Shown here: positions 1 through 15,178 of the stretch, piece by piece
Position numbering within the stretch: position 1 is the first letter of the stretch
Layout of the letters: every line of letters starts with the position of its first letter
NCBI RefSeq assembly: GCF_001866005.1
Contig: NZ_MLQR01000029.1
Coordinates: 274,043 to 338,042 of the forward strand
Length of the DNA stretch: 64,000 nt
DNA from: Anaerobacillus alkalilacustris
Lineage (GTDB): Bacteria > Bacillota > Bacilli > Bacillales > Anaerobacillaceae
Direction: 5' to 3'
Made by a program: the position numbers and the translations under genes
The notes under the pieces: model-generated
Told to the model about the DNA's origin: nothing
Databases searched by the model: none
The model's input: only the letters and a program-made list of their open reading frames with translations

Positions 1-55
1 AACAACACTTTATGTTACTCCGGACGAAGAGCTTGTTAGGAACTTAAGAAAATAA
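1..55 (+). CDS. 3' end of a plus-strand gene, probably rqcH (NFACT protein)
   Basis: Reading from base 2 gives an open frame ending TLYVTPDEELVRNLRK then TAA at 53-55. The phrase TLYVTPDEE resembles what I remember of the C-terminal NFACT-R domain of RqcH/FbpA, the protein that adds alanine tails to stalled nascent chains on 50S subunits. In B. subtilis the rqcH gene (yloA) lies a few genes beyond pyrE, so the position fits. Only 17 codons are visible, so the assignment is an inference from a short motif. The gene is convergent with pyrE. Confidence 0.5.
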   Translation, partial: TTLYVTPDEELVRNLRK

Positions 56-111
56 TAATCATGTAGGCTTTGTCACGAGATCTAACTTGAAAAATATGCA
101 GTTTCTTAAAT

Positions 112-338
112 AAGTAAAGCGCAAGCGCCTTGGTCACGAGCAGCTGCTCCTGTGCCACTCCGTTTGCTCAAGAGCAATTGTTTTCCGTGCGACGAGTAAT
201 CGCAGGAGCAAAGTAGCATGGAGCATATTCAAGAAGTAATCCAAGAAGACATTGAAGTCAGTAACTTGACTGAAGTGACCGAGCTCGTAGGCTGCTTGCG
301 CTAGACAGTTTCCAAGTTAGAAATTTATAAATTCTGAT
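112..338 (+). repeat. Repeat A copy 1, next to the pyrE terminator
   Basis: Begins AAGTAAAGCGCAAGCGCC and ends TAGACAGTTTCCAAGTTAG then AAATTTATAAATTCTGAT. The arms GCGCC, TTGGTCACGAG and GTGACC, GAGCTCGTAGG can pair, so the element should fold into a long hairpin. It contains one 34-bp unit with the core GTGCGACGAGTAATCGCAGG. The right end lies 6 bp from the pyrE terminator. No protein-coding gene is supported in 56-385. Confidence 0.8.
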
Positions 339-343
339 AATGT

Positions 344-378
344 AAAAAAACGCTTGCGTGTAATAACACAAGCGTTTT
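344..378 (-). terminator. Intrinsic terminator of the pyr operon
   Basis: On the minus strand an AACGCTTG/CAAGCGTT stem with a short AT-rich loop is followed by a run of T. It lies 8 bp after the pyrE stop and ends the pyr operon. Confidence 0.85.
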
Positions 379-385
379 AATTACT

Positions 386-995
386 TTAAGCCATCCAATC
401 TAAGGTAGCTGGATTGTTACGCCATTTTTTTAATTTTTCTAAATCGGTATCCGTAATCATTTTTTGTTCATTTGCTACTTCTATTAAAGTAGAATAATCG
501 GTTATCGTATAATACTCTAACTCTGCATCTTCTAACTGTTTATTTCCTTTTTCTAACCCATATGTAAAAATGGCTACAACTCCAAGGACATTTACACCAG
601 CTTCAAGTAAGGCTTCTTTCGTTGTTATGACGCTTCCACCTGTAGAAATTAAATCTTCCACAATTACGACGTTTTGTCCTGGCTTTACAAGACCTTCAAT
701 TTGATTTCCTTTCCCATGCTCTTTTGCTTTACCACGTACATATACCATAGGTAAATTTAAATTTTCACTTACCCAAGCAGCATGCGGAATTCCTGCTGTC
801 GCGGTACCTGCTACCACATCAACTGAAGGAAAATGCTTAGTGATTAATTCTTCTAATCCAATAGCAATCTTTCTACGTACTAATGGATAAGAAAGAGTTA
901 AACGATTGTCACAATAAATTGGTGATTTTATCCCTGATGTCCATGTAAATGGATCATTTGGACGAAGATGCACTGCTTCGATTTGTAGTAAATGA

Positions 996-1015
<20 letters not shown>
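386..1015 (-). CDS. pyrE: Orotate phosphoribosyltransferase
   Basis: Joins orotate to PRPP to make orotidine 5'-monophosphate, step five of UMP synthesis, in the cytosol. The PRPP-binding motif [13 protein letters not shown] is at residues 116-128, and the basic flexible loop [12 protein letters not shown] at 94-105. Length of 209 aa is normal for Bacillus PyrE. The start is GTG, preceded by a GGAATGA-type ribosome site, and it lies 20 bp inside the 3' end of pyrF, so translation is probably coupled. Last gene of the pyr operon, followed by a strong terminator. Confidence 0.97.
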
Positions 1016-3410
<2,395 letters not shown>

Positions 3411-3414
<4 letters not shown>

Positions 3415-6400
3415 TTTAAAGTCACCGCCGTTTTTTGTTCCTCAAATGATGGCATTGGCTCTGATGCAAATGTAATTAATTCTAATACACGTAATAATGC
3501 TTCCGCAGTGTCCATGCTTGTTAAACACACCACGCCATTTTCAACGGCTTCACGACGAATTCTAAACCCATCACGGAGTGGTTGCTTTCCTTTTGTTAAC
3601 GTATTAATGACAAACTGTGCATGACCTTTACGAATAACATCTAACATATGTGGCTCTTCTCCACCAATTTTGTTTACTACTGTCACAGGGATATTATCTT
3701 CTTTCACAACTGCCGCTGTACCTTCTGTTGCAAGTATATGATATCCAATTCGGTGGAAACGACGTACTAACTCCATTGCTTCTTCTTTATCTTTGTCTGC
3801 TACAGTAAATAGTACTGACCCATGTGTAGGAATTTTCATTCCTGAAGCTACTAATCCCTTATACAGAGCTTTTGCTAACGAATAATCTCGTCCCATAACC
3901 TCACCAGTAGATTTCATCTCAGGCCCAAGCGTAATATCAACATCACGTAGTTTCGCAAACGAGAACACTGGTACCTTTACTGAAACTTCTTTTGGTTCTG
4001 GTACATATCCTGTTTCATAACCTAAGTCGTTAAGGTTAATTCCTAATATCGCCTTTGTTGCTAAGTTAGCCATTGGTACGCCCGTAATTTTACTTAAAAA
4101 TGGAACCGTACGACTAGAACGAGGATTTACTTCTAGTACATAAACTTCATCTTCATGAAGAACGAATTGAATGTTCAACAAACCAACAATGTTTAAACCT
4201 TTAGCTAGTTTTATCGTTCTTTCAACAATCTTATCCTTCGTTTCTTTTGATAAGCTCTGTGGTGGGTATACCGCAATGGAGTCACCAGAATGAACACCAG
4301 CTCTTTCGATATGCTCCATAATTCCTGGAATAACTACAGTCTCACCATCACTAATAGCATCTACTTCAATTTCCTTACCAATTAAATAACGGTCAATTAA
4401 AACAGGGTGCTTCGGATTAATCTTAGCTGCATTTTCCATATAACGAAGTAATTCAGCTTCATAATAAACAATCTCCATAGCACGCCCACCTAATACGTAA
4501 GAAGGACGAACTAAAACAGGATAACCAATTTTACGAGCAATTTCTACTGCTTGATCAACGCTTGTTGCTGTACGACCTAATGGTTGTGGTACTTGCAGCT
4601 GCTGTAGGGCTTGTTCAAACTTATCACGATTTTCAGCGCGGTCCATGTCTTCTAAAGAAGTTCCTAAAATCTTAACACCTCGAGCTTCTAACTCTTCGGC
4701 TAAGTTAATTGCTGTTTGACCACCAAACTGCACAATAACTCCTAGTGGTTTTTCGTGATTAATAATATGCATAACATCTTCAACAGCTAACGGTTCAAAG
4801 TATAATTTATCTGAAATACTGAAATCAGTAGATACCGTTTCAGGATTATTGTTAATAATAATGGCTTCATAACCTGCTTCTTTAATTGCAAGGACAGTGT
4901 GAACTGTTGCGTAGTCAAACTCAATCCCTTGACCGATACGAATTGGACCAGACCCTAAAACAACGATACTCTTTTTATCTGTAATAATTGATTCATTTTC
5001 TTCTTCATAAGTTCCGTAGTAATATGGCGTAGCTGAAGCAAACTCAGCTGCACACGTATCAACCATTTTATACACCGGAACAATACCTTTTTCATAACGG
5101 AAATTATAGACATCATTTTCAGTACACTTCCAAAATGAAGCAATCGCATCGTCTGAAAATCCTAGTTCTTTCGCTTCTTGAAGAATTTCTTGGTTAAATG
5201 CTTCTGCTTTTAACGTTTCTTCGAATTGTACGATACCTAAAATCTTATTTAAGAAGAAACGATCAATTTTCGTTAGTTCCCACAATTGTTCAACTGTATA
5301 CCCACGACGCATAGCTTCAGCAACAATGAACAAACGCTCATCATCAGCTTTTTGTAGGCGGTGGTCCATCTCTTCTTGTGTAAGAGATTTTAGCTTTTCA
5401 ATTTCCAAGTGTAGTACATTTGCTTCTAATGAACGCACAGCCTTTAGTAACGACTCTTCTAAGTTTCTTCCTATCGCCATTACTTCTCCTGTTGCTTTCA
5501 TTTGCGTTCCGAGAGTACGATTTGCAGCTTCAAATTTATCGAAAGGCCAACGTGGAATTTTTGAAACAACATAATCTAGGGCTGGTTCAAAACTTGCATA
5601 CGTTGTTTTTGTTATTGGGTTCATAATCTCATCAAGAGCATAACCAACGGCAATTTTTGCTGCGATTTTCGCAATCGGATAGCCTGTAGCTTTTGAAGCT
5701 AGTGCTGAAGAACGACTCACACGTGGGTTAACCTCGATAATAAAGTACTGATAGCTATCAGGATCTAATGCAAATTGTACGTTACATCCACCTTCAATTC
5801 CTAATGCACGAATAATTTTCAATGAAGAATTACGCAACATTTGATATTCACGATCTGATAATGTTTGGCTTGGCGCTACAACAATTGAGTCACCAGTATG
5901 AATACCTACTGGGTCTATATTTTCCATATTACAAACAACGATAGCTTGATCTTTACCATCACGCATTACTTCATACTCGACTTCTTTGAACCCGGCAATA
6001 CTTTTTTCGACTAAACATTGAGTTACGGGGCTATACTTTAAACCACTCGTAACAATTTCAATTAAATCTTCTTCGTTATATACTAGGCCACCACCAGTTC
6101 CACCTAATGTGTATGCTGGACGGACAATAATCGGATAACCAATTTCATTAACAAACTCATACGCTTCTTCAAGAGTATGAATAATAGCACTTGGTGGTAC
6201 TGGCTCATTTAAGTCGTTCATAAGTGTACGGAATAATTCACGATCTTCTGCTTGTTCAATAGAGTGAAGCTTTGTTCCTAAAAGTTCAATATTAAACTCA
6301 TCTAATATTCCTGACTTTTTTAATTCAACCGCCATATTTAATCCTGTTTGTCCACCTAAAGTAGGTAATAAACCGTCTGGTTGTTCTTGTCTAATAATAC

Positions 6401-6626
6401 GACTAACAAATTCATACGTAATTGGTTCAATGTAGACTTTATCAGCCATGGAAGTATCTGTCATAATCGTAGCCGGATTGGAGTTAATTAAAATAACTTC
6501 GTAACCCTCTTCTTTTAATGCTTGACACGCTTGCGTTCCTGCATAATCAAACTCTGCAGCTTGTCCTATAACAATTGGTCCTGAACCGATTACTAATATC
6601 TTTTTTATATCATCACGTTTTGGCAT
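3411..6626 (-). CDS. carB (pyrAB): Carbamoyl-phosphate synthase, pyrimidine-specific large chain
   Basis: Makes carbamoyl phosphate from bicarbonate, ammonia released by CarA, and two ATP. 1071 aa with the duplicated layout of the family: N-terminal ATP-grasp half ([19 protein letters not shown] near residue 14), central oligomerisation segment, second ATP-grasp half ([17 protein letters not shown] near 558), and a C-terminal methylglyoxal-synthase-like regulatory domain from about residue 930. Start ATG follows AGGGGGT. The carA stop lies 4 bp upstream; the 3' end overlaps pyrK. Confidence 0.98.
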
Positions 6627-6630
6627 GTTG

Positions 6631-7721
6631 TTACCCCCTAGCTAGCGTCTTTGCTTCAATATTTTTTTCCATTAAATTCATAAAGCGTTCAAACAAATCG
6701 TTGGCATCTTCTGGTCCTGGAGATGCTTCTGGATGATATTGAACACTAAAGGCTGGATAATCAAGATGTTCAATTCCTTCAACTGTCCCATCATTAACAG
6801 AAATATGAGTGATAGTTAATCTAGTATCTTTAATTGATGACTCTTCTACTGTATATCCGTGGTTTTGTGCAGTGATATCAATCTTGCCTGTAATTAATTC
6901 TTTTACAGGATGATTTGACCCACGATGACCGAACTTAAGTTTTGTTGTTTTCGCTCCACAAGCTAGTGCTAGCAATTGATGACCTAAACAAATCCCAAAT
7001 ATCGGTTTTTTACCTAAAAGCTCTTTTAGCATCTCAATAGCTTCCGGAACACTTACAGGGTCCCCAGGGCCATTACTAAGCATAATCCCATCTGGGTTTA
7101 AACGTAAAATTTCTTCACAAGTAGTGTCATACGGTACAACAACAACATCACAATTTCGATTATTTAATTCGCGAAGGATACCTTTTTTCATCCCAAAGTC
7201 TACTAAAACAACACGGAAGCCTCGACCTGGACTATTGTATGATTCCTTTGTAGAAACCATTGATACTTGATTTTCGATAAGTGGAGTGCCTTTAAGCTCA
7301 CGAACAACCTCTTCGACATTCACATTCATTGAACAAAGTTTCCCTTTCAGAACCCCATGCTCACGAATCATGCGAGTAAGTTTTCTTGTATCAATCCCTT
7401 CTAATCCTGGGATATCAAGAGCTTTTAATAGCTCATCTATTGATTCTTCATTGCGCCAATTACTTGGATATTTGGCAGCTTCTTTCACAATAAGACCATT
7501 AATGGATGGCTTAATTGACTCAAAGTCATCACGATTTATACCGTAATTCCCGATTAGTGGATATGTTAATGTAACGATTTGTGAGCAATACGAAGGATCA
7601 GATAAAATTTCTTGGTAACCTGTCATACCTGTATTAAACACAACCTCTCCCATTTGCTCACGCTCACTACCAAAAGCTTTTCCAACAAAAACAGTTCCAT
7701 TTTCTAATATTAATTGACGTT

Positions 7722-7725
<4 letters not shown>
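6631..7725 (-). CDS. carA (pyrAA): Carbamoyl-phosphate synthase, pyrimidine-specific small chain
   Basis: Glutaminase subunit that supplies ammonia to CarB. Class I glutamine amidotransferase triad: C246 in [13 protein letters not shown]331 and E333 in [11 protein letters not shown]. The frame extends to 7749, but the ATG at 7725 is chosen because it overlaps the pyrC stop as ATGA, follows AAGGAAGGGG, and gives 364 aa, the usual Bacillus PyrAA length, beginning [10 protein letters not shown]. Confidence 0.97.
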
Positions 7726-9927
<2,202 letters not shown>

Positions 9928-10010
9928 TTACTCAACTTATTACGTTTTGTTTATTGTACCTCTATTAGCGATTTGTCATTAACCTAACTTTCATCCTTAA
10001 AGTTATTTCG

Positions 10011-10268
10011 AAGAAAAGTGCAAGGCACCCGCCTATCGGCGACAAACACTGGAAGGTCGGCAAGTAGCGGTCTCTCTTTGACCGCAATCTATGTGCTTCT
10101 GCGTCTGACAGCAACGCTTCGAAGTAGGCTTCCTCGAAGCAAAGCTGCATGAAGCTATTCAGAGACGTTATTCAAGTAGTTTTTGAAGTCCGTTGCTTGA
10201 CTGAAGTGATCGAGCCGATGGTGCCTGAAGCTAGACAGTTTCCAAGTTAGAAATTTATAAATTCTGAT
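10011..10268 (+). repeat. Repeat A copy 2, between the pyrB attenuator and pyrB
   Basis: Begins AAGAAAAGTGCAAGGCACCC and ends AGTTAGAAATTTATAAATTC then TGAT. Inner arm differs from copy 1 (CGCCTATCGGCGACAAACACT type). It fills most of the 9907-10278 gap, 11 bp from the attenuator terminator. It lies within the read-through leader of pyrB. Short frames inside it are not genes. Confidence 0.8.
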
Positions 10269-10278
10269 TATAAAATAA

Positions 10279-10381
10279 AGCACCCTTATTTTTTTTCGTA
10301 AGGGTGCTCTAAAGAGAAGACATGAATACTCATTTCTCTGGAGTTAACACCCTTTCAAGTCTCTCTGTACTTCATTAAAGG
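10279..10381 (-). promoter_or_regulatory. PyrR attenuator between pyrP and pyrB
   Basis: Read leftward: a PyrR-loop-like AGTACAGAGAGACTTG (about 10357-10372), then an intrinsic terminator with stem AGCACCCTTA/TAAGGGTGCT followed by T residues (10279-10309). The loop departs from the usual AGTCCNGNGAGGYT at several bases, more so than the other two sites. PyrR bound to UMP should favour the terminator and cut pyrB-pyrE expression. Confidence 0.75.
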
Positions 10382-10390
10382 GATTAATAT

Positions 10391-11704
10391 TTAAGCTGCA
10401 ATTTTTTGCTCATTCGCTTCATCTTCTACAAACATTGCATTAGTATCTACGTTCTCTCTTCCCGGTAATACAAGGTTTAAAACAATCCCAATGATTGTTG
10501 CCAAAGCCATACCTGCAATTTGAATAGTATCAGAAACTTGAATAAACGCTCCACCAATTCCAATTACTAAAATTACTGATGAAATAATTAAGTTACGTTT
10601 TTTACCTAGATCTATTTTATTATCAATTAACATTCTTAACCCACTTGAAGCAATAATACCAAATAGAAGGATCGATACACCGCCCATAACCGCTGTAGGA
10701 ATTGTTGAGATTAATGCAGCAATTTTACCTACAAAACCGAACATTATCGCTAACACCGCAGCTCCACCGATAACAAAAACACTGTAAACACGAGTTAAAG
10801 CTACAACACCAATATTTTCACCATATGTTGTATTAGGTGGTCCACCTAGTAAACTTGAAATCATTGTCGCTACCCCATCACCTAAAAGCGAGCGATGTAA
10901 GCCAGGGTTTTTGATGAAATTTTTTCCAACTACTTTACTAAGAACCATTTGATCACCAATGTGTTCTGCTATTGTTACTACTGCAATTGGGACAATAATC
11001 AGCATAATTTCCCACGAAAATGCTGGAGTATACGTTACAAATGGAACAATAAAATCTGGCATTGCAAACCAAGCTGCATCTCTTACAGGTTGTAAATCAA
11101 CAACACCTTGAAAGTATGCATATGTGTATCCACCAACTATTCCGATTAGAATTGGAATAAGTCCGAAAAAACCTTTAAAGAACATTGATGCTAAAACTGT
11201 AATTGCTAACGTTATAAATGCGATTGAAAATAATACTCCACTATATTCACCTGTTACTTGATTATTCATCGCCATATTTATAGCAACACCTGCCAAACCT
11301 AAACCAATTACCATAATTACAGGACCAACAACGATTGGTGGCAAGATATTCATTAACCAATTGATACCGATTTTCTTAATTACTATTGCTACTACTCCAT
11401 AAACTAATCCCGCTACAAAACTTCCGACCATCGCTCCTTCAGGACCACCAATTGTTGAAGCTGCAATAATTGGCGCAATAAAAGCAAACGATGAACCTAA
11501 ATATGCTGGTACTTGACCACGAGTAATAAATAAATATGCAAGCGTACCTAATCCACTAGAAATTAGAGCGACTGCTGGGCTTAGACCTACTAAATAAGGG
11601 ACTAAGATTGTTGCTCCAAACATCGCAAACAAATGCTGTAAACTTAATACCAACCACTTATCAACCTTTGGTATTTCACGTATCCCTACTTCTTTATTGT
11701 ACAT
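10391..11704 (-). CDS. pyrP: Uracil permease
   Basis: Proton-coupled uracil importer of the NCS2 nucleobase transporter family in the cell membrane. 437 aa with about a dozen to 14 hydrophobic segments; the family signature region GGPPNTTYGENIG is near residue 290. Length matches B. subtilis PyrP. ATG follows GAGGAGAGATG. It lies between two PyrR attenuators, so salvage import and de novo synthesis share UMP control. Confidence 0.96.
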   Translation of the reverse strand: MYNKEVGIREIPKVDKWLVLSLQHLFAMFGATILVPYLVGLSPAVALISSGLGTLAYLFITRGQVPAYLGSSFAFIAPIIAASTIGGPEGAMVGSFVAGLVYGVVAIVIKKIGINWLMNILPPIVVGPVIMVIGLGLAGVAINMAMNNQVTGEYSGVLFSIAFITLAITVLASMFFKGFFGLIPILIGIVGGYTYAYFQGVVDLQPVRDAAWFAMPDFIVPFVTYTPAFSWEIMLIIVPIAVVTIAEHIGDQMVLSKVVGKNFIKNPGLHRSLLGDGVATMISSLLGGPPNTTYGENIGVVALTRVYSVFVIGGAAVLAIMFGFVGKIAALISTIPTAVMGGVSILLFGIIASSGLRMLIDNKIDLGKKRNLIISSVILVIGIGGAFIQVSDTIQIAGMALATIIGIVLNLVLPGRENVDTNAMFVEDEANEQKIAA

Positions 11705-11732
11705 TTAACATCTCTCCTCTTAATTTTCATAC

Positions 11733-12546
<814 letters not shown>

Positions 12547-12568
12547 TTAGTATGTTCTTTACTCTTAT

Positions 12569-12597
12569 ATTATGACAAAATTCATCAAACCTGTCAA
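12569..12597 (-). promoter_or_regulatory. Sigma-A promoter of the pyr operon
   Basis: TTGACA (12592-12597) and CATAAT (12569-12574) with a 17-base spacer on the minus strand, about 30 bp ahead of the PyrR loop. The TGA stop of the upstream pseudouridine synthase gene lies within the -35 hexamer, so the two transcription units are packed without space. Confidence 0.8.
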
Positions 12598-13517
12598 TTA
12601 GAATTTTTTTTAATTTCATTTAACAAATGTTGAAAGTCTTCAGGCACATCTCTTTCAAAAGTTAACCTTTCATTTGTAACTGGATGTGTGAACCCTAAAA
12701 CAGCAGCATGTAGTGCTTGGCCGTTAATTGGTAACTTTAAGGTCCTTGGCGGTCCGTATTTTGGATCCCCTGCTAATGGGTAACCAATATATTTTAAATG
12801 AACACGTATTTGGTGTGTTCTCCCTGTTTCAAGTTTGCACTCTATTAATGAAAATTCCTTTAGCCTTTCTAATACAGTAAAATGTGTTACCGCTTCCTTA
12901 CTATTTTCATCAGTAACTGTCATACTTTGTCGATCTTGTTTGTCTCTACCGATAGGGGCATCAATTGTTCCGTGATCATGCGCGATCACACCATGGGTAA
13001 TTGCTTTATAGATCCTTGTCGTTGTTTTATCTTTTAATTGATTAACAAGTGATTCATGTGCTTTATCATTTTTTGCAACCATTAACAATCCAGATGTATC
13101 TTTGTCAATGCGGTGAACGATCCCTGGACGTAGAACACCATTAATCCCTGATAAATCCTTACAATGGGCCATTAGACCATTAACTAAAGTTCCGGTTAAA
13201 TGTCCTGGTGCTGGGTGAACAACCATCCCTCTAGGTTTATTTACAACAAGAAGATGTTGATCTTCATATACAATATCTAAATTCATTTCCTCTGGCTCAA
13301 CATCTAAAATTTGAGGTTCTGGCACTTCTAACGATACTTTATCACCTTTTTGGCATTTATAATTACTTTTAATGTTCTTTCCATTTACTATTAGGTTTCC
13401 TTCTTTCATCCATTGTTGGACTTGTGTTCGAGACCAAGCATTATCTTGTGAGGATATCCACTTATCTAAACGTTCGTTCTGAGCCGCCTCTTCAATTATC
13501 CATTCAAAATGTTCCAT
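12594..13517 (-). CDS. ylyB: RluD-family rRNA pseudouridine synthase (YlyB)
   Basis: Isomerises uridines in RNA, probably 23S rRNA. An N-terminal S4 RNA-binding domain (about 13-75) is followed by the RluA/RluD catalytic domain; HRIDKDTSGLLM gives the catalytic aspartate D138. 307 aa. ATG follows GGGAGAGCAAATAA, immediately after the lspA stop, so it is cotranscribed with lspA. Target sites cannot be read from sequence. Confidence 0.93.
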   Translation of the reverse strand: MEHFEWIIEEAAQNERLDKWISSQDNAWSRTQVQQWMKEGNLIVNGKNIKSNYKCQKGDKVSLEVPEPQILDVEPEEMNLDIVYEDQHLLVVNKPRGMVVHPAPGHLTGTLVNGLMAHCKDLSGINGVLRPGIVHRIDKDTSGLLMVAKNDKAHESLVNQLKDKTTTRIYKAITHGVIAHDHGTIDAPIGRDKQDRQSMTVTDENSKEAVTHFTVLERLKEFSLIECKLETGRTHQIRVHLKYIGYPLAGDPKYGPPRTLKLPINGQALHAAVLGFTHPVTNERLTFERDVPEDFQHLLNEIKKNSN

Positions 13518-13982
13518 TTATTTGCTCTCCCTTGCATTTCTGTCTTCCAAAAATATTTGTATCATTAATAGTCCTACTCCAACTACCAATGCCATATCCG
13601 CCACATTAAATATTGCAAAATCATATGTAAAAATGTAAACATCAATAAAATCTACAACTTCACCACGGAATAATCTGTCAATAAAATTCCCAATTGCTCC
13701 ACCCAATACTAAACCTAATGAAACCCCAAGCAATTTACTTTGACTTGCATATTTGGTAAGGTAGTAAACCACAAAAGCCACAACAAATGCAGTAACAATA
13801 AAAAATAACCACATCTGCCCTTGCAAAATACCAAACGCTGCGCCTTTATTTCGATGAGAAGTTAAATAAAATACCCTTTCAATAATAGGAATTTGTTGAT
13901 TCAAATTCATTTTTGTAACAACTAACCATTTTGTTACTTGATCTAAAATTAGTACACTTAATGCTAATATATAATATTTCAC
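13518..13982 (-). CDS. lspA: Lipoprotein signal peptidase (signal peptidase II)
   Basis: Membrane aspartyl protease that cleaves signal peptides of diacylglyceryl-modified prolipoproteins. With the GTG start at 13982 (after GGAGGAACGAAA) the protein has 154 aa, as in B. subtilis, four hydrophobic segments, and the two catalytic aspartates D102 (GNFIDRL) and D129 (FNVADM). A longer frame to 14051 has no ribosome site and was not used. Directly followed by ylyB. Confidence 0.95.
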   Translation of the reverse strand: MKYYILALSVLILDQVTKWLVVTKMNLNQQIPIIERVFYLTSHRNKGAAFGILQGQMWLFFIVTAFVVAFVVYYLTKYASQSKLLGVSLGLVLGGAIGNFIDRLFRGEVVDFIDVYIFTYDFAIFNVADMALVVGVGLLMIQIFLEDRNARESK

Positions 13983-14105
13983 TTTCGTTCCTCCGCTTCT
14001 CCATATGTAGCACACCTTCTTGATTTTAGCATAGGACCGCAGATTGAACAATTCATATCGTACTTCATGGGAAATTTATGTATACAAAGTAAGAAAAGTT
14101 AATCA

Positions 14106-14133
14106 TCAGAAGGAGAAATGGATCCCCTTCTGA
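14106..14133 (-). terminator. Possible terminator after ylyA
   Basis: Inverted repeat TCAGAAGG ... CCTTCTGA with a 12-base loop, 8 bp after the ylyA stop. The T run behind it is poor, so it may be a weak terminator or a simple hairpin. Confidence 0.45.
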
Positions 14134-14141
14134 TTGAAGAT

Positions 14142-14825
14142 TTATTCCTTCTCGTCACTTGCCTCTAATCGATCGAGTTGATCCATATAGTGATCGTAAT
14201 GAACGTTTCTTACAATTTCGATATTTTCATCACCCTTATAGCCCGTAATATCTGTAGATGCAAATGCATCTAATTCTTCTACATAACCAATTAACTCTTC
14301 ACTACTATTTAAGCTAGAATCTTCAAACACCATCGAATTATCATTAAATTGTGCAACAGACTGCCATGCATCTTCAGCATCAAATTCGGTCTCTCGATAA
14401 TTATTATCAAAGTTGAATTTATCGAAATTTTCTAATACATCTTCTTCTACTGGTCTTTCTCTGGCAATTTCATTCTCCTTACTGTATTCAATCACTGTAC
14501 GAGCTGTTGGTAAAGCTTGAAGTCTCTCCAATGGGATTTCTTTCCCTGATACCTCACATATTCCATATGTTCTATTTTCAATTTTTTGTAAAGCTAATTC
14601 AACATCTTCAAGTTCTTGATGAACATGTTCATATAACGCAATATCTTTACCTCTCTCATACGTGTCTGTTGCTGTATCTGCAGGATGATTATCATATTGT
14701 GATAGTTCTCCTGTTGAAAAAGACATTGTTTCATCTAAGCCGTATCGATCAGTTTCCTTTAACCGTTCTTCTATTCGATTTTTTTCTGCAATCAATTGTT
14801 CTTTTATTTGATCATATTTACCCAT
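14142..14825 (-). CDS. ylyA: DksA/TraR-family RNA polymerase-binding protein (YlyA/YteA type)
   Basis: 227 aa protein of the DksA/TraR-like Bacillus group: a charged N-terminal coiled-coil region (residues about 1-90), then NRTYGICEVSGKEIPLERLQALPTA, which is the zinc-finger position but with one cysteine only, so the finger is degenerate. Family knowledge: B. subtilis YlyA at this locus binds RNA polymerase and affects sigma-G-dependent spore germination genes. Start ATG follows AAGGAGGCGAATGAG. Conserved position between ileS and lspA supports the name. Confidence 0.85.
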   Translation of the reverse strand: MGKYDQIKEQLIAEKNRIEERLKETDRYGLDETMSFSTGELSQYDNHPADTATDTYERGKDIALYEHVHQELEDVELALQKIENRTYGICEVSGKEIPLERLQALPTARTVIEYSKENEIARERPVEEDVLENFDKFNFDNNYRETEFDAEDAWQSVAQFNDNSMVFEDSSLNSSEELIGYVEELDAFASTDITGYKGDENIEIVRNVHYDHYMDQLDRLEASDEKE

Positions 14826-14952
14826 CTCATTCGCCTCCTTTTGGATAAGAGGGTTTCAAATATAGTTTATCCTCCGTTTCTTTCCTTAGACGAAACAAGA
14901 TTTACTAAAAAATATATGTTTTATTTAACAAACATAAAAATTCTATTAAATC

Positions 14953-15103
14953 AAGAAAAGCGCAAGCGCCTTGGTCACGAGCGATAGGCACTGGAAGGCC
15001 TTTGACAGAAGCCGCTCTTTGGCTTCCGAAAAGGTCTGAAGTGACCGAGCTCGTAGGCGCTGGAGCTAGACAGCTTCCAAGTTAGAAATTTATAAATTCT
15101 GAT
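14953..15103 (+). repeat. Repeat A copy 3, next to the ileS terminator
   Basis: Short, clean copy of about 150 bp. Pairing arms are easy to see: GCGCC with GGCGC, TTGGTCAC with GTGACC, GGCCTT with AAGGTC, and GAAGCC with GGCTTC around the centre. The end lies 8 bp from the ileS terminator. With the terminator it fills the 14826-15178 gap. Confidence 0.82.
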
Positions 15104-15110
15104 TAATTAA

Positions 15111-15146
15111 AAAAGCAAAACAGATTTGAGAAACCTGTTTTGCTTT
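15111..15146 (-). terminator. ileS terminator
   Basis: Stem AGCAAAACAG/CTGTTTTGCT followed on the minus strand by a T run, about 33 bp after the ileS stop. Confidence 0.85.
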
Positions 15147-15178
15147 CACCTTACAGAAAGAAACCTATTACTTTTCGT

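Noticed and set aside
9965..10150. Small open frame between pyrP and pyrB
   Set aside because: It lies inside repeat A copy 2; the translation is the repeat arms and has no start signal.
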